Shown here piece after piece: positions 23,066 to 31,504 of a stretch of DNA of 32,404 nt. Numbering within the stretch: position 1 is the stretch's first letter; each line of letters opens with the position of its first letter. A program made the position numbers and the translations under genes. Source of the stretch: Caulobacteraceae bacterium (GTDB lineage: Bacteria; Pseudomonadota; Alphaproteobacteria; Caulobacterales; Caulobacteraceae). The notes under the pieces are model-generated. The model was not told the DNA's origin. It was given only the letters and a program-made list of their open reading frames with translations, and did not search any database. The stretch is taken from the NCBI GenBank assembly GCA_003165275.1, contig PLSW01000059.1:1-32404 (forward strand), written 5' to 3'.

Positions 23066-23506
23066 TCAATTGTCCCGCAACCACTCCCGCATGCCGTCCA
23101 CGAACGCGTTGTCGGCGATGGGATCGAACGGCCTCGCCGTGGCCCAGTCATAGGCCTGGAAGGGGCCGGCGCGGCGCTTTTCCTCGGGCTCGTCGCTGTA
23201 CCGCGGGACGATGTGGGTGTGCAGCGACGGCTCGAAGTTCGCCAGGGTCATATAGTTGATCCGGTAGGCGCCGGTGGCCGCCAGCAGGGCGTCGCCAATG
23301 CGCAGGCCGTCCAGCGAAAATTGGATACGGTCCGCCTCGGCCAGGGCGTTCGGGCTGTCCACCACCGGGTCGGCCAGCAGCAGGCAATAGCCCGGCAGCG
23401 GCTGCACATCGCCGATCACCAGCCAGCCGGACGGCATCCTGGTGATGACATAGGGGTTTTCGCCGCGCCGGGCCGCCTCGACCCGCTGCTCGATCAGATT
23501 GGCCAT
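23066..23506 (-). CDS. HIT-family nucleotide hydrolase
   Basis: This 146-residue cytosolic protein has the histidine-triad fold. It shows an early strand set around WLVIGDVQPLPGYCLLL, then NFEPSLHTHIVPRY, which is the HIT motif with the central catalytic histidine; the usual His-x-His-x-His-x-x is reduced to two histidines here. Family members cleave dinucleoside polyphosphates or nucleoside phosphoramidates. It begins 9 bases after the stop of the permease-peptidase fusion gene and is probably the last gene of that leftward operon. The inverted repeat lies 20 bases past its stop. The altered triad makes the exact activity uncertain. Confidence 0.85.
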   Translation of the reverse strand: MANLIEQRVEAARRGENPYVITRMPSGWLVIGDVQPLPGYCLLLADPVVDSPNALAEADRIQFSLDGLRIGDALLAATGAYRINYMTLANFEPSLHTHIVPRYSDEPEEKRRAGPFQAYDWATARPFDPIADNAFVDGMREWLRDN

Positions 23507-23515
23507 GGGCCCGCC

Positions 23516-26500
23516 CTATTGCACCTTGATGCCGTTATCGTCGGCGTTGCGGTCGATCAGCTTGTTGTAGGGGTCGACGCCGGCGAATTTCGGCGCGCGA
23601 TTGACCACCAGGGTGATGGTCTGGACCCCGGAATGGATCGGCCGGCGCTCGAAATCGATCACCGATTTGGCGGTGAAGCCAGGCTTGGCGGGCTCGATGT
23701 CGAAGGCGCCCACATCCAGGGTCTCGCCCAGGGGCGCATCGGTCTCGTGGCCCAGACCATCGGCGTACATCTTCCGGGCGGAGATGGTCAGGGTCAGGTC
23801 GTAGCGGCCGTCGGGGCGTTTCTTCGCCACCGCCTTGGTGGTCTTCAGGTCGTAGAGGGTGATCTTCTCGAACAGGTCGGTGATCAGGGCCTGCTTGTCC
23901 GCCGGCGCCTCGGCGCGCAGGTCGGCGATCAGGTCGAGGGACGTCGGATAGGGCGCGCCCTTGAACGCGTGGTCGGCGATCAGCTTGCGCAAGGCCCGGT
24001 TCACGGCGTCCTCGCCGATCTCGTCCTGCAGCCGGTACATGACCAGCGAGCCCTTGCGGTAGTGGATGTATTGCTGGTTCTCCACCCGCGCCAGAGGCAG
24101 CTCCTCGACGGACTCGCCGCCGCGATCGCGCAGGTAGCGGTCCAGCTCGTAGTGCAGGAATTTGCGGATCTGTTCGGGCCCGTACATCTGCTTCATGTTC
24201 ATCAGGGCGGTGTACTGGGCCAGGGTCTCCACCAGCAGGGTCGAGCCCTGGCTGTCGGCGGGGATCACTTGGTGGGCCCACCACTGGTGGCCGAGTTCAT
24301 GGGCGGTGACATAGGTGACCATGTCGATCTTGTTCGGGTCGCGGACGTCAAAGGTGAAGCCGATGTCCTCCGACCAGGGAATGGTGTTGGCGAAGGATTC
24401 GGCGAAGGTCCCCTGGGTCGCCGGAAACTCCAGGATCCGCACCTGGCGGAACTGGTAGCGGGAGAAGTTGGCCTGGTCGTAGTCGAGGCCGAACTTCAGC
24501 GCCCGGATCATCCGGTCCACGTTCCAGGGATGGCCGGGGTAGTAGTAGACTGAGAGGTCCACCCCCTTGTAGGCCGCGCGCTTGACGGCATAGCGGGCCG
24601 ACTGGATCGAGAAGAACTCGTTGATGGGCGCCTCGGTGACGAACCGGTCCGCGCGCCGGGCGCCCTGGGTGATGTCGGAGACCCGGTAGCCCGGCGCCAC
24701 CGGGGTCTGGTCGGCGTCGGTGGTGACGGTGATGTCGGAATCCACCCAGTCGGCGGACTTGGTCAGCATGTTGAACTGGCGCGCGCCCACGTCCTCAAGC
24801 TTGGGCATGCGCAGTTCCGCCGGCAGGCCGAGGCGCCGGCGCTTGGCCCGGTCGCGCAGCAACTGGTTGCGGTCCATGCCGAGGATCGGGGCGATCTCGA
24901 AATTGTTCAGGAAGGTCCCGTTACCCACGATCGAGGTCTGGTTGCGGTTGTTACGGAAACCCTTCTGGCCGCGCCAGACGTCGAAGCTGAGCTGGCGCGT
25001 CTCCCCCGGCGCCATGGGGGTGTCGAAGGTGTAGATGTAGTAGCTGAACCGGTCGTAGGCCTTGGTCACGTGGGCGCCGGGGACGCTGATCGCCCGCAGA
25101 TGGGCGTCGCGCTCGAACCGCACATGCAGGACCGGGATCGGCTTGTCGGTCTTGTTCTGGAAGAGGTAGAGGCCGTGGGTGTCGGCGTAGCCCTCCGCGG
25201 GATGCAGGTCGACGTCCAGCTTGACCTTGGTGATCTTCGGCTGCGGCACGGTCTCGTAGGGCAGCAGGGCCTTTTCGTAGTCGGCCTGGAAGCGGTCCTC
25301 GCCCCGGGCGGTGCGGTAGTCGTTCCACACATTGGTGTTGATGTAGATGAACACGCCGCAGGCCACGGCGACGGCGACGGCGGCCAGGGTCAACACCCCT
25401 GCCCCGCCCTTGAGGCGCGAGGGCAGCCGGCGCAGGCGCGGCCACAGGCGCGTCTCGACTCCCCGCCTCCAGAGGGCGTAGGCCAGGACGGCCAGGACCA
25501 GGGCGATGCAGGCCCAGTAGGCGCGCAACCACAAGGCGCCTTCTCCGGCCACACCCAGGCCGTTCATGTCGGACAGGCCGACCACCGGGCCGATCGGGCC
25601 ACCGCCGTAGCGGTAGAGGTTATGTTCCAGTCCGAGGTTGCTCATCATGACGTTGGCGATGATGAACAGGACCATCACCCCCCAGCCGATGAACTTGTGC
25701 GGCGAGATTGCCTGAACGAACACCGCCAGCACCGTGAACAGGGTCAGGCTGACGGTCATCGGCGCCAGGTACCAGGCGATGTATTTCCAGGTGTCGGCCG
25801 GCTCGAAATGCTTGATCGCCTGGGCGATGAGGGCGAGCCCGATGCTGATGGCCAGCATCACCGCGAAAACAAGGGCGATCACCGCGACTTTGGGGACGAC
25901 GAAGGTCCAGTCGGAGGTCGGGGTGGAGTCGATGATCTCCTCGGTCTTGCGATCCCGCTCCCGCCAGACCAGCTCCCCGGCGTAGTAGATGCCGACGATC
26001 AGGGGCACGAAGGTGAAGCTGCCGGTGAGGACCTCGATCATCGAGCGGGTGATCGGATAGAGGGCGACGCCGTAGACGCCGTCGAGGAGGAACAGGGCCC
26101 CGCCGGCGTTGAAAAGGCCGAGCACCAGCAGCACCGCGAAGGCCGGGCTGCGGAACACCAGGGCGAAGTCCATACGCAGGCGGGCCATGAACTGCGCGCG
26201 AGCGGCGCCGGGGCCGAAGCGGAGGGCCGGGGTCACGGCGGAGGTCAACGCCGGACGCGCCGGCTCCGGCGCCGCCTTGGCCGACTTGCGGGCGGCCTTG
26301 GCGCCGCGGACCTCGAAGTGGAACAGGACGTAGGCCAGGGCCAGGAAGCCCGCGCCGACCCCGGTCCAGATCAGCCGGTTGAACAGCAGCGGCCCGGCCA
26401 GGGCCGGCAGGCTGGCGTTGCGGTCGGCGGCGGTGAAATAGCGGGTGGCCAGCTCGAAGGCCCCGATACCGAAGGGGTCGAGATAGGCCATCTGGACCAT

Positions 26501-27100
26501 GTATTCGGGCTTTGAGCCCATGGTGCTCGCGATGGTGAAGAGGATCAGGAAGGCGATCACCCCGACATAGGTCGCCATCATCGAGCGGGTGACCGTTGCC
26601 AGGGCGAAGAAGCCCGCCGAGAGCAGGAAGATGGTCGGGGCGGCCATCACCCCGTAGGCGAAGAGATAGTCCCCCGCGCGGAACGGCCCGATCTTTGCCG
26701 GATCGAGCCAGGGCATCACCGAGCCGATCAGGATCGCGGCGGGCACCGCCAAAAAGGCGATAAGGGCCGCGATGAAGGCGCCGGTGAAGCGGCCATAGAG
26801 GTAGGTGGCCTTGGTCACCCGGGTGGACTTGATCAGCGCCCCAAACCCGGTCTCGTCGTCCCGCACCACCACATTGGCCACGAAGGCCGTAGAGACGAAC
26901 ATGAAGAACAGGGTCCAGATCAGGTTGGTCTCGACGATCGCGTAGGGGCCGTTGAGATGGCCGTTGGCGGTGTCGCCGATATGGACGTTGTCGACAGTGA
27001 CGGTGGCGAAGGTCAGCAGGAAGAAGGCGACCACCGCCACCCAGAACACCGGGTTCTTCAACTGGTAGCGCAACTCGAAGGCCGCGATCTTGGCGAACAT
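23516..27100 (-). CDS. ABC-2 permease fused to M1-family aminopeptidase
   Basis: This 1194-residue inner-membrane protein joins two modules. Residues 1-610 hold two six-helix ABC-2 permease units: helices start with FWVAVVAFFLLTFATV near 20-37, and the second unit begins near 310 at AFAVLLVLGLF. Each unit has a cytoplasmic segment with D-E-T-G or R-K-T-E-E. Residues 630-1194 are an M1 metallopeptidase with the zinc motif HELGHQWW (934-941, Glu935 catalytic) and the third zinc ligand in VETLAQY (about 958). The peptidase should face the periplasm. The start at 27100 has GGGGGAG eight bases upstream. The ATPase gene is just upstream. Such fusions are known in bacteria, but their substrate is not. 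Confidence 0.9.
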   Translation of the reverse strand: MFAKIAAFELRYQLKNPVFWVAVVAFFLLTFATVTVDNVHIGDTANGHLNGPYAIVETNLIWTLFFMFVSTAFVANVVVRDDETGFGALIKSTRVTKATYLYGRFTGAFIAALIAFLAVPAAILIGSVMPWLDPAKIGPFRAGDYLFAYGVMAAPTIFLLSAGFFALATVTRSMMATYVGVIAFLILFTIASTMGSKPEYMVQMAYLDPFGIGAFELATRYFTAADRNASLPALAGPLLFNRLIWTGVGAGFLALAYVLFHFEVRGAKAARKSAKAAPEPARPALTSAVTPALRFGPGAARAQFMARLRMDFALVFRSPAFAVLLVLGLFNAGGALFLLDGVYGVALYPITRSMIEVLTGSFTFVPLIVGIYYAGELVWRERDRKTEEIIDSTPTSDWTFVVPKVAVIALVFAVMLAISIGLALIAQAIKHFEPADTWKYIAWYLAPMTVSLTLFTVLAVFVQAISPHKFIGWGVMVLFIIANVMMSNLGLEHNLYRYGGGPIGPVVGLSDMNGLGVAGEGALWLRAYWACIALVLAVLAYALWRRGVETRLWPRLRRLPSRLKGGAGVLTLAAVAVAVACGVFIYINTNVWNDYRTARGEDRFQADYEKALLPYETVPQPKITKVKLDVDLHPAEGYADTHGLYLFQNKTDKPIPVLHVRFERDAHLRAISVPGAHVTKAYDRFSYYIYTFDTPMAPGETRQLSFDVWRGQKGFRNNRNQTSIVGNGTFLNNFEIAPILGMDRNQLLRDRAKRRRLGLPAELRMPKLEDVGARQFNMLTKSADWVDSDITVTTDADQTPVAPGYRVSDITQGARRADRFVTEAPINEFFSIQSARYAVKRAAYKGVDLSVYYYPGHPWNVDRMIRALKFGLDYDQANFSRYQFRQVRILEFPATQGTFAESFANTIPWSEDIGFTFDVRDPNKIDMVTYVTAHELGHQWWAHQVIPADSQGSTLLVETLAQYTALMNMKQMYGPEQIRKFLHYELDRYLRDRGGESVEELPLARVENQQYIHYRKGSLVMYRLQDEIGEDAVNRALRKLIADHAFKGAPYPTSLDLIADLRAEAPADKQALITDLFEKITLYDLKTTKAVAKKRPDGRYDLTLTISARKMYADGLGHETDAPLGETLDVGAFDIEPAKPGFTAKSVIDFERRPIHSGVQTITLVVNRAPKFAGVDPYNKLIDRNADDNGIKVQ

Positions 27101-27122
27101 AGCTTGGCTCCCCCGCCCCGGC

Positions 27123-28001
27123 TCAGGCCGCGCGCCGGGTGGCGTGGAGGGTGGCGAAATAGACGTCACCGAGGCCGCCCTGGTGCGGGGTGAAGCCGTC
27201 GCCGGGGTCGGTGTCCGACAGGACGTGGGCCACGGTGCGGCCGGCGTAGAGGCGGGTGGAGATGACGGTGTATTTCGCCTTCAGCGCCTCCAGCTCGGAG
27301 GCGGCGACGGTCTTGGTCCAGATCTTCCCGTCGAGTTCCCACATCAGCGCCTCGGGGGCGCCGAGTTTGACGATCTTGCCGCCGGCGATAATCGCCATGG
27401 CCGGGCAGAGATCGGCGACATCCTCGACGATGTGGGTGGAGAGGATCACCACCACGTTCTCGCCTATCTCGGCCAGCAGGTTCAGGAAGCGATTGCGCTC
27501 CTCCGGGTCCAGCCCGGCGGTGGGCTCGTCGACGATGATCAGCCGCGGCGCGCCGATCAGCGCCTGGGCGATGCCGAAGCGCTGGCGCATGCCGCCGGAG
27601 AAGCCGGCCAGGGCCTTGCGGCGCACGTCCCAGAGGTTGGTCTGCACCAGCAGTCGCTCCACCTCGGTCTTGCGCTCACGGCCATTCGCGATCCCCTTCA
27701 GGATCGCCATGTGGTCGAGCATGTCGTAGGCGGACACCCGCGGATAGACGCCGAAATCCTGCGGCAGGTAGCCAAGGACGCGGCGCAGGAGCTCCGGCTG
27801 GTTGATCACGTCGATGCCGTCGAAGTTCACCGAGCCGGATGTGGGGGTCTGCAGGGTGGCGACGGTCCGCATCAACGTCGACTTGCCGGCGCCGTTGGGG
27901 CCCAGCAGGCCGAACATGCCGTTGGGCACGGTCAGGGATACATCATCCAGGGCCTTGGTGCCGTTGGCATAGATGTGAGTCAGGTTCTGAATGGTCAGCA
28001 T
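27123..28001 (-). CDS. ABC transporter ATP-binding protein
   Basis: This 292-residue ATPase of the ABC-2 export type has Walker A GPNGAGKST (34-42), the Q-loop in GYLPQDFGVYP, signature AGFSGGMRQR (about 132-141), Walker B LIIVDEPTAGLD and the switch His in STHIVED. A C-terminal extension of about 75 residues is typical of export ATPases and may carry regulation. It lies 22 bases upstream of the permease-peptidase gene on the same strand and should power it. The ribosome site is weak (GGCGGATC). The 224 bases upstream to the TonB-like gene hold no open frame and probably contain the promoters of both divergent units. Confidence 0.93.
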   Translation of the reverse strand: MLTIQNLTHIYANGTKALDDVSLTVPNGMFGLLGPNGAGKSTLMRTVATLQTPTSGSVNFDGIDVINQPELLRRVLGYLPQDFGVYPRVSAYDMLDHMAILKGIANGRERKTEVERLLVQTNLWDVRRKALAGFSGGMRQRFGIAQALIGAPRLIIVDEPTAGLDPEERNRFLNLLAEIGENVVVILSTHIVEDVADLCPAMAIIAGGKIVKLGAPEALMWELDGKIWTKTVAASELEALKAKYTVISTRLYAGRTVAHVLSDTDPGDGFTPHQGGLGDVYFATLHATRRAA

Positions 28002-28225
28002 GATCCGCCCGCGCGCCTCGGGCGATCCGATCGCCCCTTAGGTATTGGAACCATGCGTTGCGCAGTGGGGACAAGTGAAACAACGGTTAGGTTTGCAGAG
28101 GGCTGCTGTCGTAGGGCCGAACGCGAGGAGGGTGCGGTTCGGGAGCAATTGACGGCGCCCAAGCTACCGCCACGATTGCAACACGATCTGGTCTCAGGTT
28201 TCCGCGCCTAGACAGGGGAACGGCC

Positions 28226-28861
28226 ATGCGGTTCAGGCGCAAAGGCGGCGCGACGGGCCTGGCCCTAATAGGTCTGGCGGCATCGGTCGCCGTCCACATC
28301 GCCGCGCTGGTGTTCCTTGCATTCGGGATGCGGTGGCCACCCCTCGGACCGGAAAGCCCCGCCGTCGAGATCAGCCTAGTGAACCTTCCCTCACCGAAGC
28401 CGCATCCACGCCGGGCGGCCCCAAAGACGTCGCGGCAGCCGACGCAACAACACGCCCCTCTTCCGAATTTGCCCGAGGCTGCAATGTCCCCGCGCCGGCC
28501 CCAACCCATCGACGCAACGGCCAAGCCTACGGCGCCGAGCGATGCGCTGCCGGACGCCGTGAAGCGCGCGCTGCGGGCCAGCGTTGGCTGCGACAGTCCA
28601 GACGCAGCGAGGCTCAGCCCTCAGGAGCGCGAAGCCTGCCGCAAGCACATGTCCGCGATCGGCCGAGACGCGCCGACCTATGCGGTCGAGCCTGCCGACC
28701 CGGTCAAGGCCGCGGCGTTTGATCGCGAGGCCGCCACGAACGAGCGACATCGTCGCAACCGGGAAGGCCCTCAAACGAACTGGCCCTGCGTGGGCGCGTG
28801 GTGCCCCCCATGCCAGGGAGCGTCCTGCCCGGAGCCGTTGAGCCGGACGTTAGGCCGATGA
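28226..28861 (+). CDS. TonB-like membrane-anchored protein with cysteine-rich tail
   Basis: This 211-residue protein has one N-terminal membrane helix (about residues 10-34, ASVAVHIAALVFLAF), like the anchor of TonB. A proline- and basic-rich periplasmic stretch follows (55-105). A small domain holds ALRASVGCDSPDAARLSPQE with Cys122 and Cys138. The end is a charged segment, then NWPCVGAWCPPCQGASC with Cys188, Cys193, Cys196 and Cys201. It lacks the normal TonB C-terminal domain, so a receptor-energising role is doubtful. AGGGGAA precedes the ATG. Proteins of this make-up occur in related bacteria, but I know no function. Confidence 0.75.
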   Translation: MRFRRKGGATGLALIGLAASVAVHIAALVFLAFGMRWPPLGPESPAVEISLVNLPSPKPHPRRAAPKTSRQPTQQHAPLPNLPEAAMSPRRPQPIDATAKPTAPSDALPDAVKRALRASVGCDSPDAARLSPQEREACRKHMSAIGRDAPTYAVEPADPVKAAAFDREAATNERHRRNREGPQTNWPCVGAWCPPCQGASCPEPLSRTLGR

Positions 28862-28925
28862 GCACCGCAGTCTTAGCGCGAGCACGGCTTGAGTTCTTGT
28901 GCGATCACAGTGATTGGGGAAATAG

Positions 28926-29061
28926 CCCCTCCCCCTTGCGGGGGGGGGGTGGGGTGGGGGTACGGGCGCCGTCTACGCCGTTGAACCTGGGTCTGGGAAT
29001 CCACGGATTGCACCGAGCCGACACCCCCACCCCCTACCCCCGCCCCGCAGCGGGGCGGGGG
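28926..29061. repeat. Facing G-rich/C-rich nested repeat with two G-quadruplex motifs
   Basis: Between the TonB-like and ProRS genes, a C-rich/G-rich block at 28926-28964 contains a run of ten G (28940-28949), then GGGG and GGGGG runs. A block at 29022-29061 is its rough reverse complement. The right block ends in a 25-base palindrome (29037-29061) with 12-bp arms and a single central base. Each strand thus carries a potential G-quadruplex. The palindrome lies about 11 bases past the ProRS stop but has no U-run, so terminator function is possible, not shown. Confidence 0.7.
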
Positions 29062-29071
29062 TTCTTCGTTC

Positions 29072-30631
29072 TCAGTAAGCCCGCGCGATCAGGATCTCCT
29101 GCACCCCGGGTTCGCCGGAGAAGATGCAGGGGCCGAAGGTCGCCGGCTGGTCCATGGGGGCGTTGCGGATGGTCAGCTTCAGGGTCTTCAGGCGGGCGAC
29201 GACGGCGTCGAGGGCCTCGCCGGTAGGCTTGGACCAGGAGGCGCGCACCCAGCCCTTGAAGGTGGCGGCCGCGTCGTCGTCCTCGGCGGCGGGGCCGAAG
29301 TGGGCGGCGAGGTCGTCGAAGCTCTTCAGGTCCGTGCGGATATTCGCCTCCAGCCGGGCCTTGGCTTCGGCGTAGAGATTGGCCTGGATCTCGGCCAGCA
29401 GGCCGGGCGCCGCGGCGATGAAGTCGGCGCGGGGCAGGTTGTGGGAGGCGACCTTGTCGCCGTCGCGCAGGGCGTCCCGGCGCATGAAGGTCACCACCCC
29501 ATTGGCGGCGTCCCGGGGGCCGATCTCGACGATGATCGGCGCGCCCCGGCGCACCCAGTTCCACCGCTTGTCGGCGGACTTCAGCGGCTTCTTGTCCAGC
29601 AGCACCCGGATGGGCGCCTTCAGGGCCAGGGTCTCGCCCAGCTCTGTCGCCAACCCTTGCGCGAAGGCCAGCACGTCAGCGTCCTCGGGCTTGTCGCGCA
29701 GCATCGGCACGATGACGATCTGGCGGGGGGCGATGGCGGGAGGCAGGCGCAGGCCGTCGTCGTCCCCGTGGGTCATGATCACCCCGCCGATCAGCCGGGT
29801 GGAGGCGCCGAAGCTGGTGGTGTGGGCGTAGCGCAGCTCGCCGGTCTCGCTCTGGTACTTGATGTCCTGGGCCTTGGCGAAGTGTTCGCCCAGGTAGTGG
29901 GAGGTGCCGGCCTGCAGGGCCTTGCCGTCCTGCATCATCGCTTCGATGGAGAAGGTATTGTCGGCGCCGGGGAAGCGCTCGTCCTCGGTCTTCTCCCCCG
30001 CGATCACCGGCATGGCCAGCACGGTCTCGGCGAATTCGCGATACATTTCCAGGGACTGCAGGGTCTCGGCCATGGCGTCCTCGCGGTCCACGTGGGCGGT
30101 GTGGCCCTCCTGCCAGAGGAATTCGGCGGTGCGCAGGAAGAGGCGCGTGCGCATCTCCCAGCGGACCACATTGGCCCACTGGTTCACCAGCAGGGGCAGG
30201 TCGCGATAGCTCTTCACCCAGCGATTGAAGGCGTCGCCGATAATGGTCTCGGAGGTGGGACGCACGATCAGGGGCTCTTCCAGCTCGGCGCTGGGGTCCA
30301 CCTGCAGCTTGCCGTCGATGGTGGTCAGCCGGTGGTGGGTGACCACCGCCATCTCCTTGGCGAAGCCCTCCACATGGTCGGCCTCCTTGGCGAAGAAGCT
30401 CAAGGGGACGAACAGGGGGAAGTAGCAGTTTTCGTGGCCGGTGGCCTTGATGCGGGTGTCCAGCCCGTACTGGATCAGCTCCCACACCCCCCAGCCCCAC
30501 GGCTTGATGATCATGCATCCGCGCACGGGGCTGTTCTCGGCCATGTCCGCGTCGCGGACCACGGCCTGGTACCAGTCGGCGAAATTGGCCTGGCGGGTGA
30601 CGTTGAGGGCGCGTTGCATCGGAGGTCTCAT
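29072..30631 (-). CDS. proS: Proline-tRNA ligase, archaeal/eukaryotic-like type, zinc site lost
   Basis: This 519-residue class II synthetase charges tRNA-Pro. Motif 1 is near 75-100, motif 2 has RWEMRTRLFLRTAEFLWQEG cut at RTRLFLRTAEFLWQEG, and motif 3 is GDDDGLRLPPAIAPRQ. There is no insertion domain between motifs 2 and 3, and the protein ends in Ala-Tyr, which marks the archaeal/eukaryotic-like (type 3) ProRS. An anticodon-binding domain follows from about 280. The C-terminal domain normally binds zinc through four cysteines. Here SWSKPTGEA and GPCIFSGEPG keep one, Cys502. Starts at 30631 or 30619 are possible; neither has a strong ribosome site. Confidence 0.9.
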   Translation of the reverse strand: MRPPMQRALNVTRQANFADWYQAVVRDADMAENSPVRGCMIIKPWGWGVWELIQYGLDTRIKATGHENCYFPLFVPLSFFAKEADHVEGFAKEMAVVTHHRLTTIDGKLQVDPSAELEEPLIVRPTSETIIGDAFNRWVKSYRDLPLLVNQWANVVRWEMRTRLFLRTAEFLWQEGHTAHVDREDAMAETLQSLEMYREFAETVLAMPVIAGEKTEDERFPGADNTFSIEAMMQDGKALQAGTSHYLGEHFAKAQDIKYQSETGELRYAHTTSFGASTRLIGGVIMTHGDDDGLRLPPAIAPRQIVIVPMLRDKPEDADVLAFAQGLATELGETLALKAPIRVLLDKKPLKSADKRWNWVRRGAPIIVEIGPRDAANGVVTFMRRDALRDGDKVASHNLPRADFIAAAPGLLAEIQANLYAEAKARLEANIRTDLKSFDDLAAHFGPAAEDDDAAATFKGWVRASWSKPTGEALDAVVARLKTLKLTIRNAPMDQPATFGPCIFSGEPGVQEILIARAY

Positions 30632-30663
30632 CAAGTTGGGGCGCAGGAAGTAGCGCGGGGCGC

Positions 30664-30686
30664 GCGCCGGGGCAAACGCCCGGCGC
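30664..30686. promoter_or_regulatory. Hairpin in the proS / DUF2239 intergenic region
   Basis: GCGCCGGGGC-AAAC-GCCCGGCGC forms a 9-bp stem with one bulged G and a 4-base loop, 33 bases upstream of the proS start on the minus strand. It could be in the proS 5' leader. A TTGACT at 30708-30713 may be a promoter part for the rightward gene. No T-box or other known leader is recognised. Confidence 0.3.
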
Positions 30687-30757
30687 TGCGCCGCGGCGAA
30701 GGGGCGGTTGACTCGGGGGTTTTACCCGGGTGAAAGGGTGGCCAACCGGAGTTCGCC

Positions 30758-31354
30758 ATGCCCCCCGCCGCCCACACCCCCTGCACCGCCTTCGCCGGCC
30801 ATCGGCTAATCGCGTCCGGCCCCTTGGCCGAGGTGGCGCTGCGGGTGAAGGCGGTGGTGGACGCCGGGAGCGTCGAGACGATCCTCGTGTTCGAGGACGA
30901 GACCGGCCAGCAGGCGCCGCTGGACCTGCGCGGATCGGCGGCGGATGTGCTGGCGAGACTGGGCGATGAGGCCCCCTCACCGCCCACGGCCGACGCGCCG
31001 CGTGTCGGCCGGCCAAAGCTCGGCGTCACCGCCCGGGAGGTGACGCTCCTGCCCCGCCACTGGGAATGGCTGGCCGAGCAGCCGGGCGGGGCTTCCGCGG
31101 CGTTGCGGCGGCTGGTCGAGGAAGCGCGGCGCACCCACGCCGGCAAGGACGCCACGCGCAAGGCAGGGGAAGCGGCGCACCGGGTGATGTCCGCCCTGGC
31201 CGGGGACCTGCCGGACTATGAAGAGGCGCTTCGGGCCTTCTACGCCGGCGACGCAAAAGCGTTCGAGGCGCGGGTCGCGGGATGGCCGGCAGGGGTGCGT
31301 GACTATGTCAGCCGGCTGGCTGCTCGGGCGCGAGAGCTGGTGGTGCAGGCGTAG
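30758..31354 (+). CDS. DUF2239 family protein
   Basis: This 198-residue cytosolic protein matches DUF2239, a family of unknown function in proteobacteria. The first 75 residues form a small alpha/beta domain (TAFAGHRLIASGPLAEVALRVK in part, then ILVFEDETGQQ). The strongest family mark is GRPKLGVTAREVTLLPRHWE followed by WLAEQPGGASAALRRLVEEA (about 88-125). The C-terminal helices include FYAGDAKAFEARVAGWP. GGAG lies six bases before the ATG. The GRPKLGV-x-x-REV stretch looks like a short DNA- or RNA-contacting helix, but that is a guess. It is divergent from proS and convergent with gltD. Confidence 0.85.
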   Translation: MPPAAHTPCTAFAGHRLIASGPLAEVALRVKAVVDAGSVETILVFEDETGQQAPLDLRGSAADVLARLGDEAPSPPTADAPRVGRPKLGVTAREVTLLPRHWEWLAEQPGGASAALRRLVEEARRTHAGKDATRKAGEAAHRVMSALAGDLPDYEEALRAFYAGDAKAFEARVAGWPAGVRDYVSRLAARARELVVQA

Positions 31355-31378
31355 GGAATGATCCCACGTTCGCTTGGC

Positions 31379-31473
31379 CGTCATGGCCGGGCGACGTCCC
31401 GGCCATCCAGGATCACGAACCCAGGTTCGTGCCCGCTGAGAAATGGGTCGCCGGAACAAGTCCGGCGATGACG
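31379..31473. repeat. Intergenic element with three tandem hairpins inside a short closing stem
   Basis: The DUF2239-gltD gap holds three perfect hairpins in a row: 31383-31391 with 31398-31406 (9 bp, loop 6), 31414-31421 with 31424-31431 (8 bp, loop 2), and 31448-31455 with 31461-31468 (8 bp, loop 5). CGTCAT at 31379-31384 and ATGACG at 31468-31473 could close the set. GGCCGGG/CCCGGCC and CGCCGGA/TCCGGCG hairpins are familiar intergenic repeats in alphaproteobacteria. A shared terminator for the two convergent genes is likely, without a T-run. Confidence 0.65.
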
Positions 31474-31504
31474 ATCCCGCTAATCGAACTTGCGCCCGTC
31501 GCCC

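Noticed and set aside
25070-26515. A 481-codon plus-strand frame inside the permease-peptidase gene
   Set aside because: Antisense shadow rich in Gly, Gln and His; no start signal or domain.
29037-29061. Palindrome after proS as a standard intrinsic terminator
   Set aside because: The loop is a single base and no U-tract follows; kept only as part of the repeat element.
29300-30733. A 477-codon plus-strand frame antisense to proS
   Set aside because: Shadow of a well-conserved synthetase gene.
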